In this document: positions 11,580 to 24,243 of the stretch, piece after piece
Position numbering within the stretch: the first letter of the stretch is position 1
How the letters are laid out: each line of letters begins with the position of its first letter
DNA from: Henckelia pumila
Taxonomy: Eukaryota > Streptophyta > Magnoliopsida > Lamiales > Gesneriaceae
Direction of reading: 5' to 3'
Assembly (NCBI RefSeq): GCF_033568475.1
Contig: NC_133121.1
Span: forward strand, 133,952,375 to 134,016,374
Length of the DNA: 64,000 nucleotides
Translations under genes and position numbers: made by a program
Notes under the pieces: generated by a model
Database searches by the model: none
What the model was told of the DNA's origin: nothing
Seen by the model: the letters and a program-made list of their open reading frames with translations, nothing else

Positions 11580-12368
11580 CTACTCCTTCAACTCTTTCAT
11601 CTCGGTAGGAGCAAGTCTGTATGGTGCCTTGGAGATAGGCACGGTGTCTGGCACTAAGTCGATGCTGAACTCCACATCTCTCACTGGTGGAATTCCTGCA
11701 ACATCCTCCGGAAAGACATCCGGAAAGTCACGAACCACCTCTATCTCTGATAATGATCTGCTAGATGGCTCTGAAGTCGTGACGATATCGCTAGAAAACC
11801 TCGAAAACCCCGTCTCAACAACTTTCTCGCCTGAATAAGAGATATCACCTGAGGTGTACAACTGCTCTGAGATGCATAGAAAATAAACAGGTCGCCTTCT
11901 GATGGTTTCACTGACACTGTCCTTCGACGAAAATCAATCGAAGCTCCATTGACTGTCAACCAGTCCATACCCAATATCAAATCAAACCTGCTCAACGGCA
12001 AAACCACTACATCTGCGCGAATGGAGTGCCCCTGTAGCTCCAACTCCAGTTCTCGAATGACACTAGAGGTATAAATAATATGTCCTGACGGCATAGTGAC
12101 ATCATAACCACTGTCAGCAAATCTCAGGTGTGATGCCTATCCGTGTGATAAACTCTAGGGAGATAAACGAATGCGTAGCCCCTGAATCTAGCAACGCAAA
12201 TGTGGAGTTTCCTCCTACTAGAATTCTCCCGATGATTAAGGAGGTATCTGGGTCTGCCTCCTCAGCCTGCATGACAAACACCCGCCCAGTGGTGTTATTC
12301 TTCCTTGAGCAGTTGTATGCCCCATTCCCTAGCTCCTTGCAGTGGTAGCAAACGTTGGAACCGATCAA
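11580..12368 (-). pseudogene. Zinc knuckle and aspartic protease of gypsy gag-pol, frameshifted
   Basis: Frame 12114-12368 holds a degenerate CCHC knuckle (CYHCKELGNGAYNC, with Asn where His is expected) and the protease active site ALLDSGATHSFIS. It stops near residue 84. Another frame (11741-12094) carries the protease C-terminus (PLSRFDLILGMDWL), and a third (11580-11861) the spacer before RT (DFPDVFPEDVAGIPP). At least two breaks therefore separate the protease from RT. The altered knuckle suggests decay of nucleic-acid packaging as well. Confidence 0.82.
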
Positions 12369-12409
12369 ACACTGACCTGAGTGAGGCCTCTGACACTATG
12401 GGCACAAAG

Positions 12410-12833
12410 GAACTACTCCTGTCTTAGGGGCCCCGCCCCTCTGCTGCTGCTGCGGCTGGCGCCCCTAAGGCCTCTGCTGCTGTCCCTGATGATTCGGGCC
12501 CTTAGACGGCCCAGTAAACTGCTTCTTCGCAGAAGGCTGCAAAGATGGTCGATAAGCTCCTGGCTGGAACTGCCTCTTGCCTTGCTGTTACCTCTGCATC
12601 TCTCGTCTCCCTTCCTCAGAACGCAATGCTCTGCTAACTGCCGCCTCGTAAGTAGTGACATCCAACATGCGAACGTCATGCTTGATGTCAGCCCGCAATC
12701 CACAAACTGTCCGAACTTGTCTGGTGCACTCAGCAAAAGAGGCACGAAGCGACACCCTCTCTCGAACTGGGTAATGTAATCCACCACATGTTTCTTTACG
12801 TAAATCGCCATGCATAACTAAGTGTTTTAACAT
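12410..12833 (-). pseudogene. Remnant of gypsy gag (capsid C-terminal part)
   Basis: Only the C-terminal part of the gag retrotrans domain remains. One frame (12413-12811) gives VVDYITQFERGCRFVPLL and the overlapping one (12588-12833) LRADIKHDVRMLDVTTYE and AVSRALRSEEGRREMQR, so the domain is split by a frameshift near 12700. Only about 130 bases separate it from the primer-binding site, whereas an intact gag would need several hundred more. The N-terminal half has been deleted, which explains the short 4.16-kb internal region. Confidence 0.8.
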
Positions 12834-12946
12834 TAATGCTAACTTAAATTCTTAAAAGTGATTCATGCTATAAACACTTAAAACATACAGACCGGTAGCG
12901 TGAATTTCTGAGTTCGCATAGCAGTAATGACCCCTCCAAGGACCGT

Positions 12947-12958
12947 GCTTTGATACCA
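12947..12958 (-). other. Primer-binding site (initiator-Met tRNA type) of the gypsy element
   Basis: On the minus strand TGGTATCAAAGC begins two bases after the 5' LTR end. It differs by one base from TGGTATCAGAGC, the complement of the plant initiator tRNA-Met 3' end. Confidence 0.82.
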
Positions 12959-12960
12959 AC

Positions 12961-15807
12961 TGAAACGACCCTAACTCTATAATTAATAAATAAATATGCG
13001 GAATTTTTTTTTTTCTTTATACTTACTAAATAAAATATGTACATATATGCCCATACATATATGCACAGAATAAAAAGATTTAAAAATAAATAAATAAATA
13101 AACAATTAAATACTTAAATAAAAATGCATTCTTTAAAATAAAATAAATATCTGAGTCAAACATTTAATTAAAAATACTGCATAAATAAAATGATTAAAAT
13201 TTGCATGCACTGACAATATTCAATAAAATATTCAAAACTCACAACCACTGAAAAATAATATAAAATGTGTAACGTGCTGACATAATCAAAAACATGCATG
13301 TGACTCAGACATGCGGGGTCACTGCATGTCCGCTCATACATCCTTGCCTCCGGTGGGTACAACCTCATCCTCAATGTACTCACCTGCACCATACCAGTGT
13401 AGTGAGCCTAGAGGCCCAACATGCTAACATAACAAGGGTTTAAAATAATTTAAATCAATTTAATACTAATACATACATATACATGAATGAGCATGCTTAA
13501 AAATATCATGACATAAACATAACTTAAATTAACATAGACATACATAATACATAACATTGTTGAGCAAGGTAATTTTCTAACATCGCATGGTTGTATCCGT
13601 AGTGTAACCTTAAATCATACATTAAATACTGATCAGCGTGGAAACCAACGTACATGGCGGTGACGAATCACCTCTTAAATTGGCAGTAAACTGCCCTTCA
13701 ATAGTTCACATATGGGGACGAATCCCCCTTAAATTGTCACACTACTTCAACTTCCAACATAAAATATTTTATTATTGCTCAACCTTAAACATTTAATTAT
13801 GCATAAAATTATTTCATGAATGCATGTATTTAAATAAAAATGTGTGTCCTTCATATATATTTAATTTAATTTCTTACTAACATATAAATATTAAAATAAC
13901 TTCAATGCATAAAAATAATTAAATATATATTCATGACACATGCAAATTTCTCATGGATTGTACTGGGCTGCTGGCCCTAACACTCAAACCCATTTTCTTA
14001 AATTCTGGCCCATTAACATTGAGACTGGCCCATTAACATACTTAAACCCATTAACACCTTTCTAAGCCCAATAAATCAATTAAAGCCCATTAGCACATAC
14101 TTGGCCCAATAACAACTTAATCTGGCCCAATGGGCCTAAAAGTCCAAAGACTGGCCCAATAATTTCCGTGGGCTCCAAAGCCCATAAAAATTATTGGGCT
14201 AACTTAAAATAGTTATTCAAGCCCATTAAGAAACTTAAATGTAGCCCATTAATTTAATTAATCTAATTAGCCCAATTAAAACATTTTAACTTAATAATTA
14301 ACTTAAAAATAAAATACCCGAGCCCGACTAACTTAACCCGGAACTGGACCCACTAGACTTGACCCATGACTTACTGAAACCGACCCGGACCCATGAACCG
14401 ACCCGAAAAGCACCTAGAACCCTAAAACCCAAAACTCTATCTCCCCTTGTGCAGCGGCCGTGAGCAGCCCTGAGCGGCTTTAGAAAAACTAACCGTGCCG
14501 CCTGCTCTGGCCACCTTTGGCCGTGAAACTACCGCCCATACTTAACAACATCAAGACGGTTCTAACCCCACAAATTTTACCTCAAACGAATCTCTGTAGA
14601 GGGATAACGAACCAAAACAATCTACCCTAGTTTCTGCTCACGCGCAAAACGCGACCAGAGGCTTCAGGCCGTTTGACCGCTCATCTCCGGCAACCACCAG
14701 CCGGAAAAATTACTTGTACTACCTTCCCCAAGGTCTTGGGGTTCTAACCCAATTGGAATCACCCTCAAACTCGTCTTCAACAGTGCACACGAACCATTCT
14801 CCTAAAACCGCTCAAACTGCAACCTGTTGCGCATCAAAAATAGATGGCTTCGGTTCCATCCTGTTACACCCATAAAACCTGACCAATCTCGACCCTAGGG
14901 ACCCTAACACACCCAGCTAGACATGCACCAGCAGTTGGTCGTACCATGTTGAAAGAAAACGTGAGTCATGATCAAACAAATTCATAAACATGTCATGAAC
15001 ATCAAAACCAATCCTTAATTCTGAAAATTTGAAGAAAAATCGATGCTACACAATACACACTCTATAATATCTTATAGGTACAAAAATTTGAAAGAAAAAC
15101 ATGCCTTGCACCATTAAAAGAAGAGGTAGGAGCGTGTAGAACAAATCCAGGACGACGGGACGAAAAACGATCAACTTTGGAGCTTCAAAGATTATGGTTA
15201 TGGAGTTGAAGTTTTTTGTCAAAACTGTGGTGGAGGCTGATGAAGAAGGGTGGGAAGCGGCTAGGAAGAGTTAGATCGGTTAAAGATTTAGTTTAGGGTT
15301 AAATATTAGATAATTACTTAAAATACAAAACCTATTTAGATAATATACTATAAAATAATAATTAAACTATTACTAATAATAAAAAAATCTGATGTAAAAG
15401 CATAAATCCCGAAATTATAATTTAAGGGATTTTTAAAATTTAATAAAAGTCATTAAAATGACTTATTTTGGCTAAAAATAAATCCTTAAATAAATATATA
15501 AATAAATACTAAAATTTTCTTGACAAAATACCTTAAAATATTATTTTAAGGCTCATATAGCTCATAATTTATTTTTGGCTAAATATTTTGGTATCTCGTC
15601 CGTCCACGGTTCCGTCTACGCGATCAAAACAATTAAATACTAAAAATCATAAAAATCTCAAATTATGGGTTAAATGCTTGAAAATAAATCTTAAAACATG
15701 AACAAATAATTCACATCATAATTTAACCCATAAATCTAAAATTTTAAATAAATAAATTTTTCTAATTATGCATGCGAATTTACGTACTAAAAATACTGGG
15801 TGTTACA
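12961..15807 (-). repeat. 5' LTR of the Ty3/gypsy element
   Basis: 2847 bp, nearly identical to 5944-8801. Bounded on the right by the target duplication atttg (15808-15812) and on the left by the primer-binding site. As the upstream LTR in element orientation it would drive transcription leftwards through gag-pol. Confidence 0.92.
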
Positions 15808-17958
15808 ATTTGTATTATGCGCTCATGGATTGTCTTCGTCTTTATTACAACTGGAAGATCGGAAATTGTTACATGGGGTGCGGATTGCCAATTCCAGCCC
15901 TCCCATCACACATCTCTATTTTGCCGATGACAGTCTTATGTTCTTCAGGGCTTCGATTAAGGACTGCCAGGCGATTTGCAACTGTCTGAAAGCATATGAA
16001 CGGGCATCTGGCCAGCTTATTAATTTTGACAAATCTTCTCTGTTTTTAGTCCAAACACAAATGCAAATCTTGTTGAAAACATAAAGAATATGCTGGCAAT
16101 TCCGGTGGTTCAAGGACATGAGGTTTATTTGGGATTACCTGTCTTTACCATGAAGAGTAAAAGGTTGCAATTTAGATACTTGGTCGATAGAGTTGTCAAC
16201 ATGACTCAGGGCTGGAGCAATAAAACATTTTCTATGGGGGGGCAAGGAGATAATGATCAAATATGTGCTTCAATCGATTCCCACATACGCTATGTCATGT
16301 TTTCGCATTCCTAAATCTATTTGTGTAGAGATAGAGCAAGAGTGCTCTAATTTTTTGTGGGGTATGAATGCAGGGAAAAAACGAATGCATTGGAAAACAT
16401 GGAGAGCCCTCAGTATGCCCAACTGTATGGGGGTCTAGGGTTTCGTCAATTGGAGGCTTTTAATAAGGCTCTTTTGGGTAAACAAGTTTGGCGTATTATC
16501 ACTAACCCGGATACCTTTCTGGCTCGAGTCCTCAAATCTAGGTATTTTTGACATCAGGACATTATGGATGCGGGCCTTGGGAGTAACCCATCTTTCATCT
16601 GGCATTCGATATTATGGAGCAAATCATTATTAGAGAAGGGTTTACGCTGGAGAGTGGGTAATGAAAATAATATTTCTACCTTTGTAGATTGATGGGTTCC
16701 GGGAGTAAAGGAATGCGTGGTGGCAAATGTGGATCCCTCCTTGTATAGAAATGTTAGCACTCTTTTGGAGAATGAGAGGTGGAACGAGCCATTAATACAT
16801 CAGATTTTTCCTACTCATATTGCATCCAATATAATTGCTATACCTCGGCCAGCTTCAATGAGGGATGACACTAGGTTCTGGGAGTTTGACATGAAGGGAA
16901 GATATTCTGTCAGAGATGGTTACAAGACAGAAATTGGCTTCTTTGACTCACCGGTCTCATGCTCAAGTACTCATCCAAAAAGCTGGTGGAAATTTCTTTG
17001 GGCTCTCTACATCCCTCCGAAGGTGAGGATATTCTTGTGGCGAGTGCTTCATAATTTAATTCCCAATGGGGAAAATCTTCAGAAACATCACGTTCCGGTT
17101 TTTGACTTCTGCCCGTTGTGTCATATTCAAGGTGACTCAACTGGTCATGCTCTATTCTTTTGCCCGGTTGTCAAGCGGTGGTGGAAGACTACTATATTTT
17201 GGCTGCCTCCTAAATTTGCCAAACAACTAGATATGGTAGATCTTTTTAGTTGGATGAAAGATTCAGTTAGTAAAGCTGAGTTTGAATTATTTGCAGTTTA
17301 CACATGGGCATTATGGAGTGAAAGACTCAATCTAAAGCACAATTTTCCAGCTCAACAACATGGTTTTAATCTTCAATGGTGTGAGGTAATGCTACGTGAA
17401 TTCAGGAATGTTTTTGGTACTGCTTTGAATCTCTCTTTGCATTTATCATGCAACTCACCGGAAGTTTGGATTGCGCCTAATATTGGTGAATTAAGGCTAG
17501 ATGTTGATGCCGCCTACTGTGAAAGTATAGACAAATTTGCAATTGGAGGAGTTATTCGAAACCATGATGGACAGCCAATTATTGCATTTGGAAGAAAAAT
17601 AGACAAGCCTCACTCTGTCTTGCATGCAGAACTTCTTGCTATCTTTGGAGGTTTGAACTATGCTCGAGCAAACAATTTCAGAATTCAACAACTCTCTTCG
17701 GACTTTCTCTTAGCCGTGCAAGCAGTCAATGGCCTAGAGGAGGATTTCAGCTATGGTGGTGCTCTTTTAAATGATATTCGTTGTTTATTAGCTACAGACA
17801 ACACCACTTCTATTAGCCACATTCGTAGGAAAGCGAATGGTGTGGCTCATTCTCTAGCATCTTTTGCAATTTCCTCCCCATTTCCTTTTGTTTGGGAACG
17901 TGGGAGCTTTCCGTTTTGGTTGATTGATCTTGTAATTCAAGATATTCTTCGTTATTAA
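15808..17958 (+). pseudogene. LINE (L1-type) ORF2, right half of the split copy: RT, zf-RVT, RNase H
   Basis: Continuation of the LINE at 5361-5943. First comes the RT catalytic motif THLYFADDSLMFF (15800-16084 frame), then thumb/connection sequence spread over several frames (16090-16551) with at least three frameshifts or stops. A long frame 16717-17958 (413 codons) follows. It contains the zf-RVT domain (WWKFLWALYIPPKVRIFLWR, FDFCPLCHIQGDSTGHALFFC) and an RVT_3 RNase H domain (LRLDVDAAYC, HAELLAIFGGL, SHIRRKANGVAHSLASFA). The frame ends at a TAA near a short A-run at 17980-17988, probably the poly(A) tail. Damage in the RT part makes the copy inactive. Confidence 0.9.
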
Positions 17959-18489
17959 TAAATTCAAGATCTCTCTTTAAAAAAAAACATGTTCAAATAT
18001 AAAAGAAACATAATTTGAAATTGAAATGATAGAAATTCATGGGCCGAACTGGTTCAAGTCCAGTGTCATAGTGTGTGCACTTGCCTACATTCATCCCAAA
18101 AAAAAGGAATATATAGGCCTAATTATTAATTAAATACAAGCTCATTAATTTTTTTTATAAACATTGTTGATCCCATGACCGGCTAAATCGGTGTGAAATA
18201 AATCTACTGGCAAGCGTACCAGGTCAAGTAATAGTAAAGTGGACAGAGAGTTCAAGTATCGATCCCACAGGGACTGTTGTCAATTCTCAAGAATTAATTA
18301 TTTTACTTAATCTAGACAAAATAATAAAGAGCAATTTGAATTAAATAAAATAAGAATATAAAATAAAAACTGCTTAAGAAATAAGAATAAAAATAACTGA
18401 AGATAAAAATAATTAAAACGAGACAACCAAGACACACGTAGGTACCAAACAAATCATGTAACATGTAGTTGATTCAGAACTCAGATTTA

Positions 18490-18686
18490 GGCCCCGTTTG
18501 GATTTGGTAGACATTTTAAAAAAAAAGTACTTTTTTAAGCTATAATTTTTTGCTTTTGAAAAAACTCTAATTTTGACTTAAAAAAGTGCTTATTTAAGCA
18601 CTTTTTTGGTCAACCAAACACTTTATTAAATGAAAAGCACTTAAAAAAGTGCTTTTTTGGCCTAGCTTTTGAAACCAAACGGGCCC
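18490..18686. mobile_element. 197-bp Tourist-like MITE with TTA target duplication
   Basis: Absent from LTR B at the same place, which gives exact borders. Ends are ggccccgtttgg and the complement of gggcccgtttgg; the target duplication is tta (18487-18489 and 18687-18689). The interior is A/T-rich with inverted aaaaaagtgctt motifs. A 3-bp TTA duplication is typical of PIF/Harbinger (Tourist) elements. It inserted after the LTR copies were made. Confidence 0.85.
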
Positions 18687-19310
18687 TTAATCTTAGATCA
18701 CAGGAATTCTCCTAATTTGTTCGAAGGACTATTTCTAGAACAATCAAACATATTCAAATATTGATGAACTAATCTTTCGTAATTCTAATCAAATTTGAAT
18801 GCATTAAATATTTGTGAAAATTCAGTTTACACCCAAACCACACAATGAAACCAAATTCTATTTCTAGTCGGTTTTACAATATGTTGATTATCAAAGTGAT
18901 CAAAATCGAACCTCCTCTGTCGACTTGGAATCAATTAACATGCAAGCAAATAGTTGATCAGACTATTCACAAGACAAATATAAATCTGACAATCAATAAA
19001 ATAAAATCAACTCTGAAAAATTTCAAACAAACATCCAAGTTTTCTACATGAATTTGTTTGGCGCAATCACGCCGTCTTGGTTGAAAACAAACTACTCAAT
19101 AATTATAATTTAATAAATAAAAATAAAGAAGAAAAGAAGAAGAAAAAATGTAGAAATCTTCTCCCAAGCTTTGAAGCCGCCCTCTGCGTTCTTTGCGTGT
19201 TCGGAACCCTTAATCTGATGAATAGATCGGTATTTAAGTGTCCAAGAATCTCTAAAAGATAGCATCCTTTTCGACCAAGAGTTTTCAAATATACGGAATC
19301 TGCACGCCAG

Positions 19311-19418
19311 GCTCGCTCGAGCGAGCACAGGTCTCACTCGAGCGAGCAACTCTCTGTCCCGGAAGATTTTTGGCAAGTCTGGCTCGCTCGAGCGAGCATC
19401 GACTCTCGCTCGAGCGAG
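19311..19418. repeat. Cluster of four gctcgctcgagcgagc palindromes in LTR A
   Basis: Perfect 16-bp palindromes at 19311-19326 and 19382-19397, a one-mismatch copy at about 19333-19348 and a 14-bp palindrome at 19405-19418. LTR C has the same four, intact (27202-27217, about 27224-27238, 27273-27288, 27296-27309). LTR B keeps one perfect copy (21640-21655) and two decayed ones. As RNA each can fold to a 6-bp GC stem with a self-complementary UCGA loop. Function unknown. Confidence 0.85.
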
Positions 19419-19745
19419 TGGATTTTTCTGCTCTGTGCGACAATTTTAAAACATTCATATCTTAAGTTCTAGTCGTCGGATCAGGCTGAAATTTTGACAG
19501 CAGCTTTAAAACATCTTAAACTTCATTGTGAATGGAAAAGATCGGAGTTTAATCTCTCTAAAATTAAATATGATTTTTCGATCAAGGCTGCTCCGTAATT
19601 CACTATTCAAAAATCAATTTTCCTACAAAATTAACCCGGAGAGTGTAATATACGCACAAGAACTAAAACACATAAAAGCAATATGAATGCACATAAAATA
19701 GACATAAAAATAACATGAATAAATGCACACAAAATGCACTTATCA

Positions 19746-20694
19746 ACACCCTCCTACTTAAACTTTGCTCGCCCTCGAGCAAGACATGCAAAAACAATAT
19801 GCAAACAAAAACATAAGTGAGGACGAATCATGAATGTGCACAGCCTCCAAGAAGTTCAATCACAAAACAAAATCACACACAGCTCTCAATTTTTCATAAT
19901 ACACCTTCGATTTAACGTGAACGTGTGTGTGTGAACTGTCATTCCAGTATCATACAACTTAGACCGAATTCGTTTTAAAACTGCTTAGCGACCTATGACA
20001 AATCAGTGCAAGTTTCACTTTTCAAGTGCTCATTCCTTCCAATGATCTCTAGAAAAAAAAACCCACCTCTTGAAATAATGAATTACACACCTCCGGATTT
20101 TGCACCAGGTATTTCTTTTGCCCCAATAATTACCCGCTGACTTAGCTATAACTGGCTAGGATACAAAAAATCTTTCTTTTTTTTTTCTAATCCCCTCGTC
20201 TATAGCCCGGATGGAGCATCAACCCCATTTTACCCGCTAACTTAGCTATGGAACATTGATTAGGATTTCAATCATTGTCCAAGCCCGGATGGAGTTGTAA
20301 AAATATTTTTTTTTCTAGGTGCGCCCAAGATCATAAGTGTAAACTAGAGCCTCATCAAAATTCATAGAACACAATCAAGATCCACAAACCACGTGCAATG
20401 GTCAAACAGACAGAAACTTCATCAAATCTTTCGTTACAGTCCACTGGTCTAACACAAGTGCTAATAAATATTCACGGTTCAACCTACAGTTTCTCATGTC
20501 AAGTCAAGAGCAAATTTTTTTAAAAAAACCAATTTTTCAAATAAACTTCATCATCATTGGCTATTATGACTCATCTTACTCATGCAAAACTAAACAAACA
20601 ACAACAACAACAAACTAGATGTAAACAAGCACAAAACATGACAGATGCAACACAAACATAACAAACAATGCAATAAACTAGTGTACCAAAAACT
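19746..20694 (-). other. Internal region of the non-autonomous LTR element (first copy)
   Basis: 949 bp, matched by 22060-23007. In element orientation it starts AGTTTTTGG (primer-site position, degenerate) and ends in a purine tract before LTR A. It contains two copies of a block acccgct(g/a)acttagctat plus agcccggatgga (about 20125-20230 and 20225-20295). No gag or pol motif is visible. Confidence 0.7.
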
Positions 20695-22059
20695 TGACCG
20701 GCTAAATCGGTATGAAATAAATCTACTGGCAAGTGTACCAGGTCAAGTAATAGTAAAGTGGACAGAGAGTCCAAGTATCGATCCCACAAAGACTGTTGTC
20801 AATTCTTAAAAATTAATTATTTTACTTAATCTAGATAAAATAATAAAGAGCAATTTGAATTAAATAAAATAAGAATATAAAATAAAAACTTCTTAAGAAA
20901 TAAGAATAAAAATAACTGAAGATAAAAATAATTAAAACGAGACAACCAAGACACACGTAGGTACCAAACAAATCATGTAACATGTAGTTGATTCAGGACT
21001 CAGATTTAATCTTAGATCACGGGAATTTTCCTAATTTGTTCAAAGGACTATTTCTAGAACAATCAAACCTATTCAAATATTGATGAACTAATCTTTCGTA
21101 ATTCTAATCAAATTTGAATGCATTAAATATTTGTGAAAATTCAGTTTATACCCAAACCGCACAATGAAACCGAATTCTATTTTTAGTCGGTTTTACAATA
21201 TGTTGATTATCAAAGTGATCAAAATCGAAACCTCCTCTGTCGACTTGGAATCAATTAACATGCAAGCAAATAGTTGATCAGACTATTCACAAGACAAATA
21301 TAAATCTGACAATCAATAAAATAAAATCAACTCTGAAAAATTCCAAACAAACATCCAAGTTTTCTACATGAATTTGTTCGGCCCAATCACGCCGTCTTGG
21401 TTGAAAACAAACTATTCAATAATTGAAATTATAAATCAATAAATAAAAATAAAGAAGAAAAGAAGAAAAAAAAGTGTAGAAATCTTCTCCCAAGCTTTGA
21501 AGTCGCCCTCTGCGTTCTCTGTGTATTCGGAACCCTTAATTGATGAATAGATCGGTATTTAAGTGTCCAAGGATCTTTAAAAGATAGCATCTTTTTCGAC
21601 CAAGAGTTTCCAAATATATGGAATCTGCATGCCAGGCATGCTCGCTCGAGCGAGCAACTCTCTGTCCCGGAAGATTTTTGGCAAGTCTGGCTCGCCCGAG
21701 CGAGCATCGACTCTCGCGCGAGTGGATTTTTCTGCTCCGTGCGACAATTTTGAAAAATTCATATCTTAAGTTCTAGCTGTCGGATCAAGCTGAAATTTTG
21801 ACAGAAGCTTTAAAACATCTTAAAATTCATTGTGAACAGTGGAGATCGGAGTTTGATCTCTCTAAATTTAAATATGATTTTCCGATCAAGGCTGCTCCGT
21901 AATTCACTATTCAAAAATCCATTTTCCTACAAAATTAACCCGGAGAGTGTAATACACACACAAGAACTAAAACACATAAAAACACATAAAATCAATATGA
22001 ATGCACATAAAATAGACATAAAAATAACATGAATAAATGCACACAAAATGCAGTTATCA
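20695..22059 (-). repeat. LTR B (middle LTR)
   Basis: 1365 bp, clearly homologous to LTR A and LTR C along its length, without the MITE. The palindrome cluster has lost about 25 bases and is partly mutated. It is preceded and followed by the same internal sequence, so it is shared by two tandem element units. Confidence 0.8.
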
Positions 22060-23007
22060 ACACCCCCATACTTAAACATTGCTCGCCCTCGAACAAGACA
22101 TTCAAAAACAATATGCAAACAAAAACATAAGTGATGACGAATCATGAATGTGCACAGCCTCCGAGAAGTTCAATCACAAAACAAAATCACACACGCTCTC
22201 AACTTTTCATAATACACCTTTGGTTTAACGTGAACGTGTGTGTGTGAACTGTCATTCCAGTTTCATACAACTTAGACCGAATTCGTTTCAAAACTGCTTA
22301 GCGACCTATGACAAATCAGTGCAAGTTTCACTCTTCAAGTGCTCATTCCTTCCAATGACCTCTAGAAAAAAAACTCACCTCCCTTGAGATAATGAATTAT
22401 ACACCTCTGGATTTTGCACCCAGTATTTATTTTGCCCCAATAATTACCCGCTGACTTAGCTATAACTGGCTAGGATACAAAAAATCTTTCTCTCTTTTTT
22501 TTTTCTAATCCCCTCGTCTATAGCCCGGATGGAGCATCAACCCCATTTTACCCGCTAACTTAGCTATGGAACAATGATTAGGATTTCAATCATTGTCCAA
22601 GCCCGGATGGAGTTGTAAAAATATTTTTTTTTCTATGTGCGCCCAAGATCATAAGTGTAAACTAGAGCTTCATCAAAATTCATAGAACACAATCAAGATC
22701 CACAAACCAGCTATTATCGTGCAATGGTCAAACGGACAAAAACTTCATCAAATCTTTCGTTACAGTCCACTGGTCTAACACAAGTGCTTATAAATATTCA
22801 CGGTTCAACCTACAGTTTCTCATGTCAAGTCAAGAGTAAAGTTTTTTAAAAAAAACAATTTTTCAAATAAACTTCATCATCATTGGCTATTATGACTCAT
22901 CTTACTCATGCAAAACTAAACAAACAACAACAACAACAAACTAGATGCAAACAAACACAAAACATGACAGATGCAACACTCATAACAAATAATGCAATAA
23001 ACTAGTC
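22060..23007 (-). other. Internal region, second copy, cut short at the RDR2 junction
   Basis: Near copy of 19746-20694. It ends at actagt (23001-23006), 12 bases before the LTR would be expected; the RDR2 fragment begins within two bases. Confidence 0.75.
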
Positions 23008-24243
23008 TAAAATCTTAGATTGATTATGGTTTTTCCAACATAAATAAAAAAAAAAGGGAGACTCGTTATCATGGAAATTTCCATATTAGTCCATCATTAT
23101 CAGGTTATCAGGTACATAATGGGGCCATAGATGCTGGGTGAGTTATTAAACAGGATGTTCATTGGCAAAAGATGTGGCACCAAACTATTACATGCTTAGC
23201 AAGTTGAGAGACAACTCGAAACACCTTAGTCATATTTTCAGAAGTCCACACCAATTCCAAACATTTCTGTTTGTACTTACCATAAGCCTTGGTACAGTGA
23301 AATATGGTTTTATGCTGGATAATTCTCAAGGTTTAACAGTGGTCAACAAACAGATCTGATTGGTCAGTTCGAAGCCTTTGTACATCCATACACAGAACAC
23401 AACCTAGCCCCTATATTAATATTAACATTATGTGAGTTTCAACCTCAGGTTCTTGCCCTCATCTCCACTTCTAGAACAGTTGAAATCTAAAAGAACAGGG
23501 AATCAGGGTCATACACAACCAACAGAGGAAAGTGTATAAAACCTTAGGGTTCCCAGCCTAAAAACTGTAGGTGTTGTTAACTGCATATGAAGGTGGAATA
23601 ATGGAATTTCCATGAAATGATAAATTGAAGATTCACTGTGGAGAAGATCCGAAATTCTGTAATAGACGGAATAGAGAAATGGTGTTGAGAAAATGTATTG
23701 AAGATAGGCAATGTCACTGTTCTGTAAAAACATAATTCCATGGAAGCACAACCTTCTCTTTTATATATTTCTAATCTTCTCTATATCTACTTAACTGCAT
23801 TAACTACGCAAACTGCTATTAACTAATTAGTAATTAACTTATTACTGTATAGCAATCAACAACTCAAACAATCCAATCGCAACAGCCGAAACTTCTGTAA
23901 CTGCACTATAAGCTAAATAGATATAAACAGGAGTAAGGTGGATGCCCGTGAACCACTATCATAATAAAACGAATCAACGCAAGACAAAGCTTCTAAACAA
24001 AACTAATTTGTTTGCGGGGAATGCAGGAGTAGACCACCTCAAAATCTCTGTCCTTCTGCTACTTGTTTAACTTTAAACAAATGTTCTTCGCAAGTATCAG
24101 TCCAAAGTTCATTTTGACCATCATAGAAAACAATCTCTCCAATATGAATCCCACCAATTTTTTTTTTTTATTTTTTTTTTTTTTGTCTCTCTAGATGAAT
24201 AACCTAGATTAAGAGAGAGAGAAACAATACGAAAAAACAATAC

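Larger units (their letters stand above)
5944..15807 (-). mobile_element. Ty3/gypsy LTR retrotransposon (Tekay/Del-like chromovirus), 9864 bp
   Basis: Complete element read on the minus strand: LTR 12961-15807, primer site, gag-pol remnants, polypurine tract and LTR 5944-8801. Ends in element orientation are TGTAACACCC and GTCGTTTCA. The 5-bp target duplication atttg flanks it (5939-5943 and 15808-15812), and removing one copy joins the LINE reading frame. The two 2.85-kb LTRs match almost everywhere, with scattered substitutions and one visible indel (near 6298 against 13314), so insertion is fairly recent. Domain order protease, RT, RNase H, integrase, chromo-like tail is that of Ty3/gypsy; long LTRs and the tail fit the Tekay/Del lineage. 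The coding region has stops and frameshifts and the N-terminal part of gag is missing, so this copy is not autonomous. Confidence 0.93.
18176..19745 (-). repeat. LTR A of the non-autonomous element
   Basis: 1570 bp including a 197-bp MITE. Without it the length agrees with LTR B (1365 bp) to a few bases. Open frames within it (for example 19103-19376 minus) recur in B and C only because the LTRs are copies; they read through palindromic CG-rich repeats and are not genes. Confidence 0.8.

Noticed and set aside
12381-12779. 132-codon frame on the plus strand opposite gag
   Set aside because: Antisense shadow of the gag remnant, Leu/Arg-rich from complementary codons.
18040-18078. tRNA-like T-arm (ctggttcaagtccag) after the LINE
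   Set aside because: A perfect 5-bp stem and TTCAAGT loop are present, but I find no matching acceptor stem, anticodon arm or A box. At most it is a SINE or tRNA fragment.
19103-19376. Repeated open frames (also 21429-21762 and 26994-27349, minus) encoding Leu/Arg-rich peptides
   Set aside because: They are the same LTR stretch read three times. The peptides come from the CG-rich palindromes and an A-run, and they differ by frameshifts between copies.
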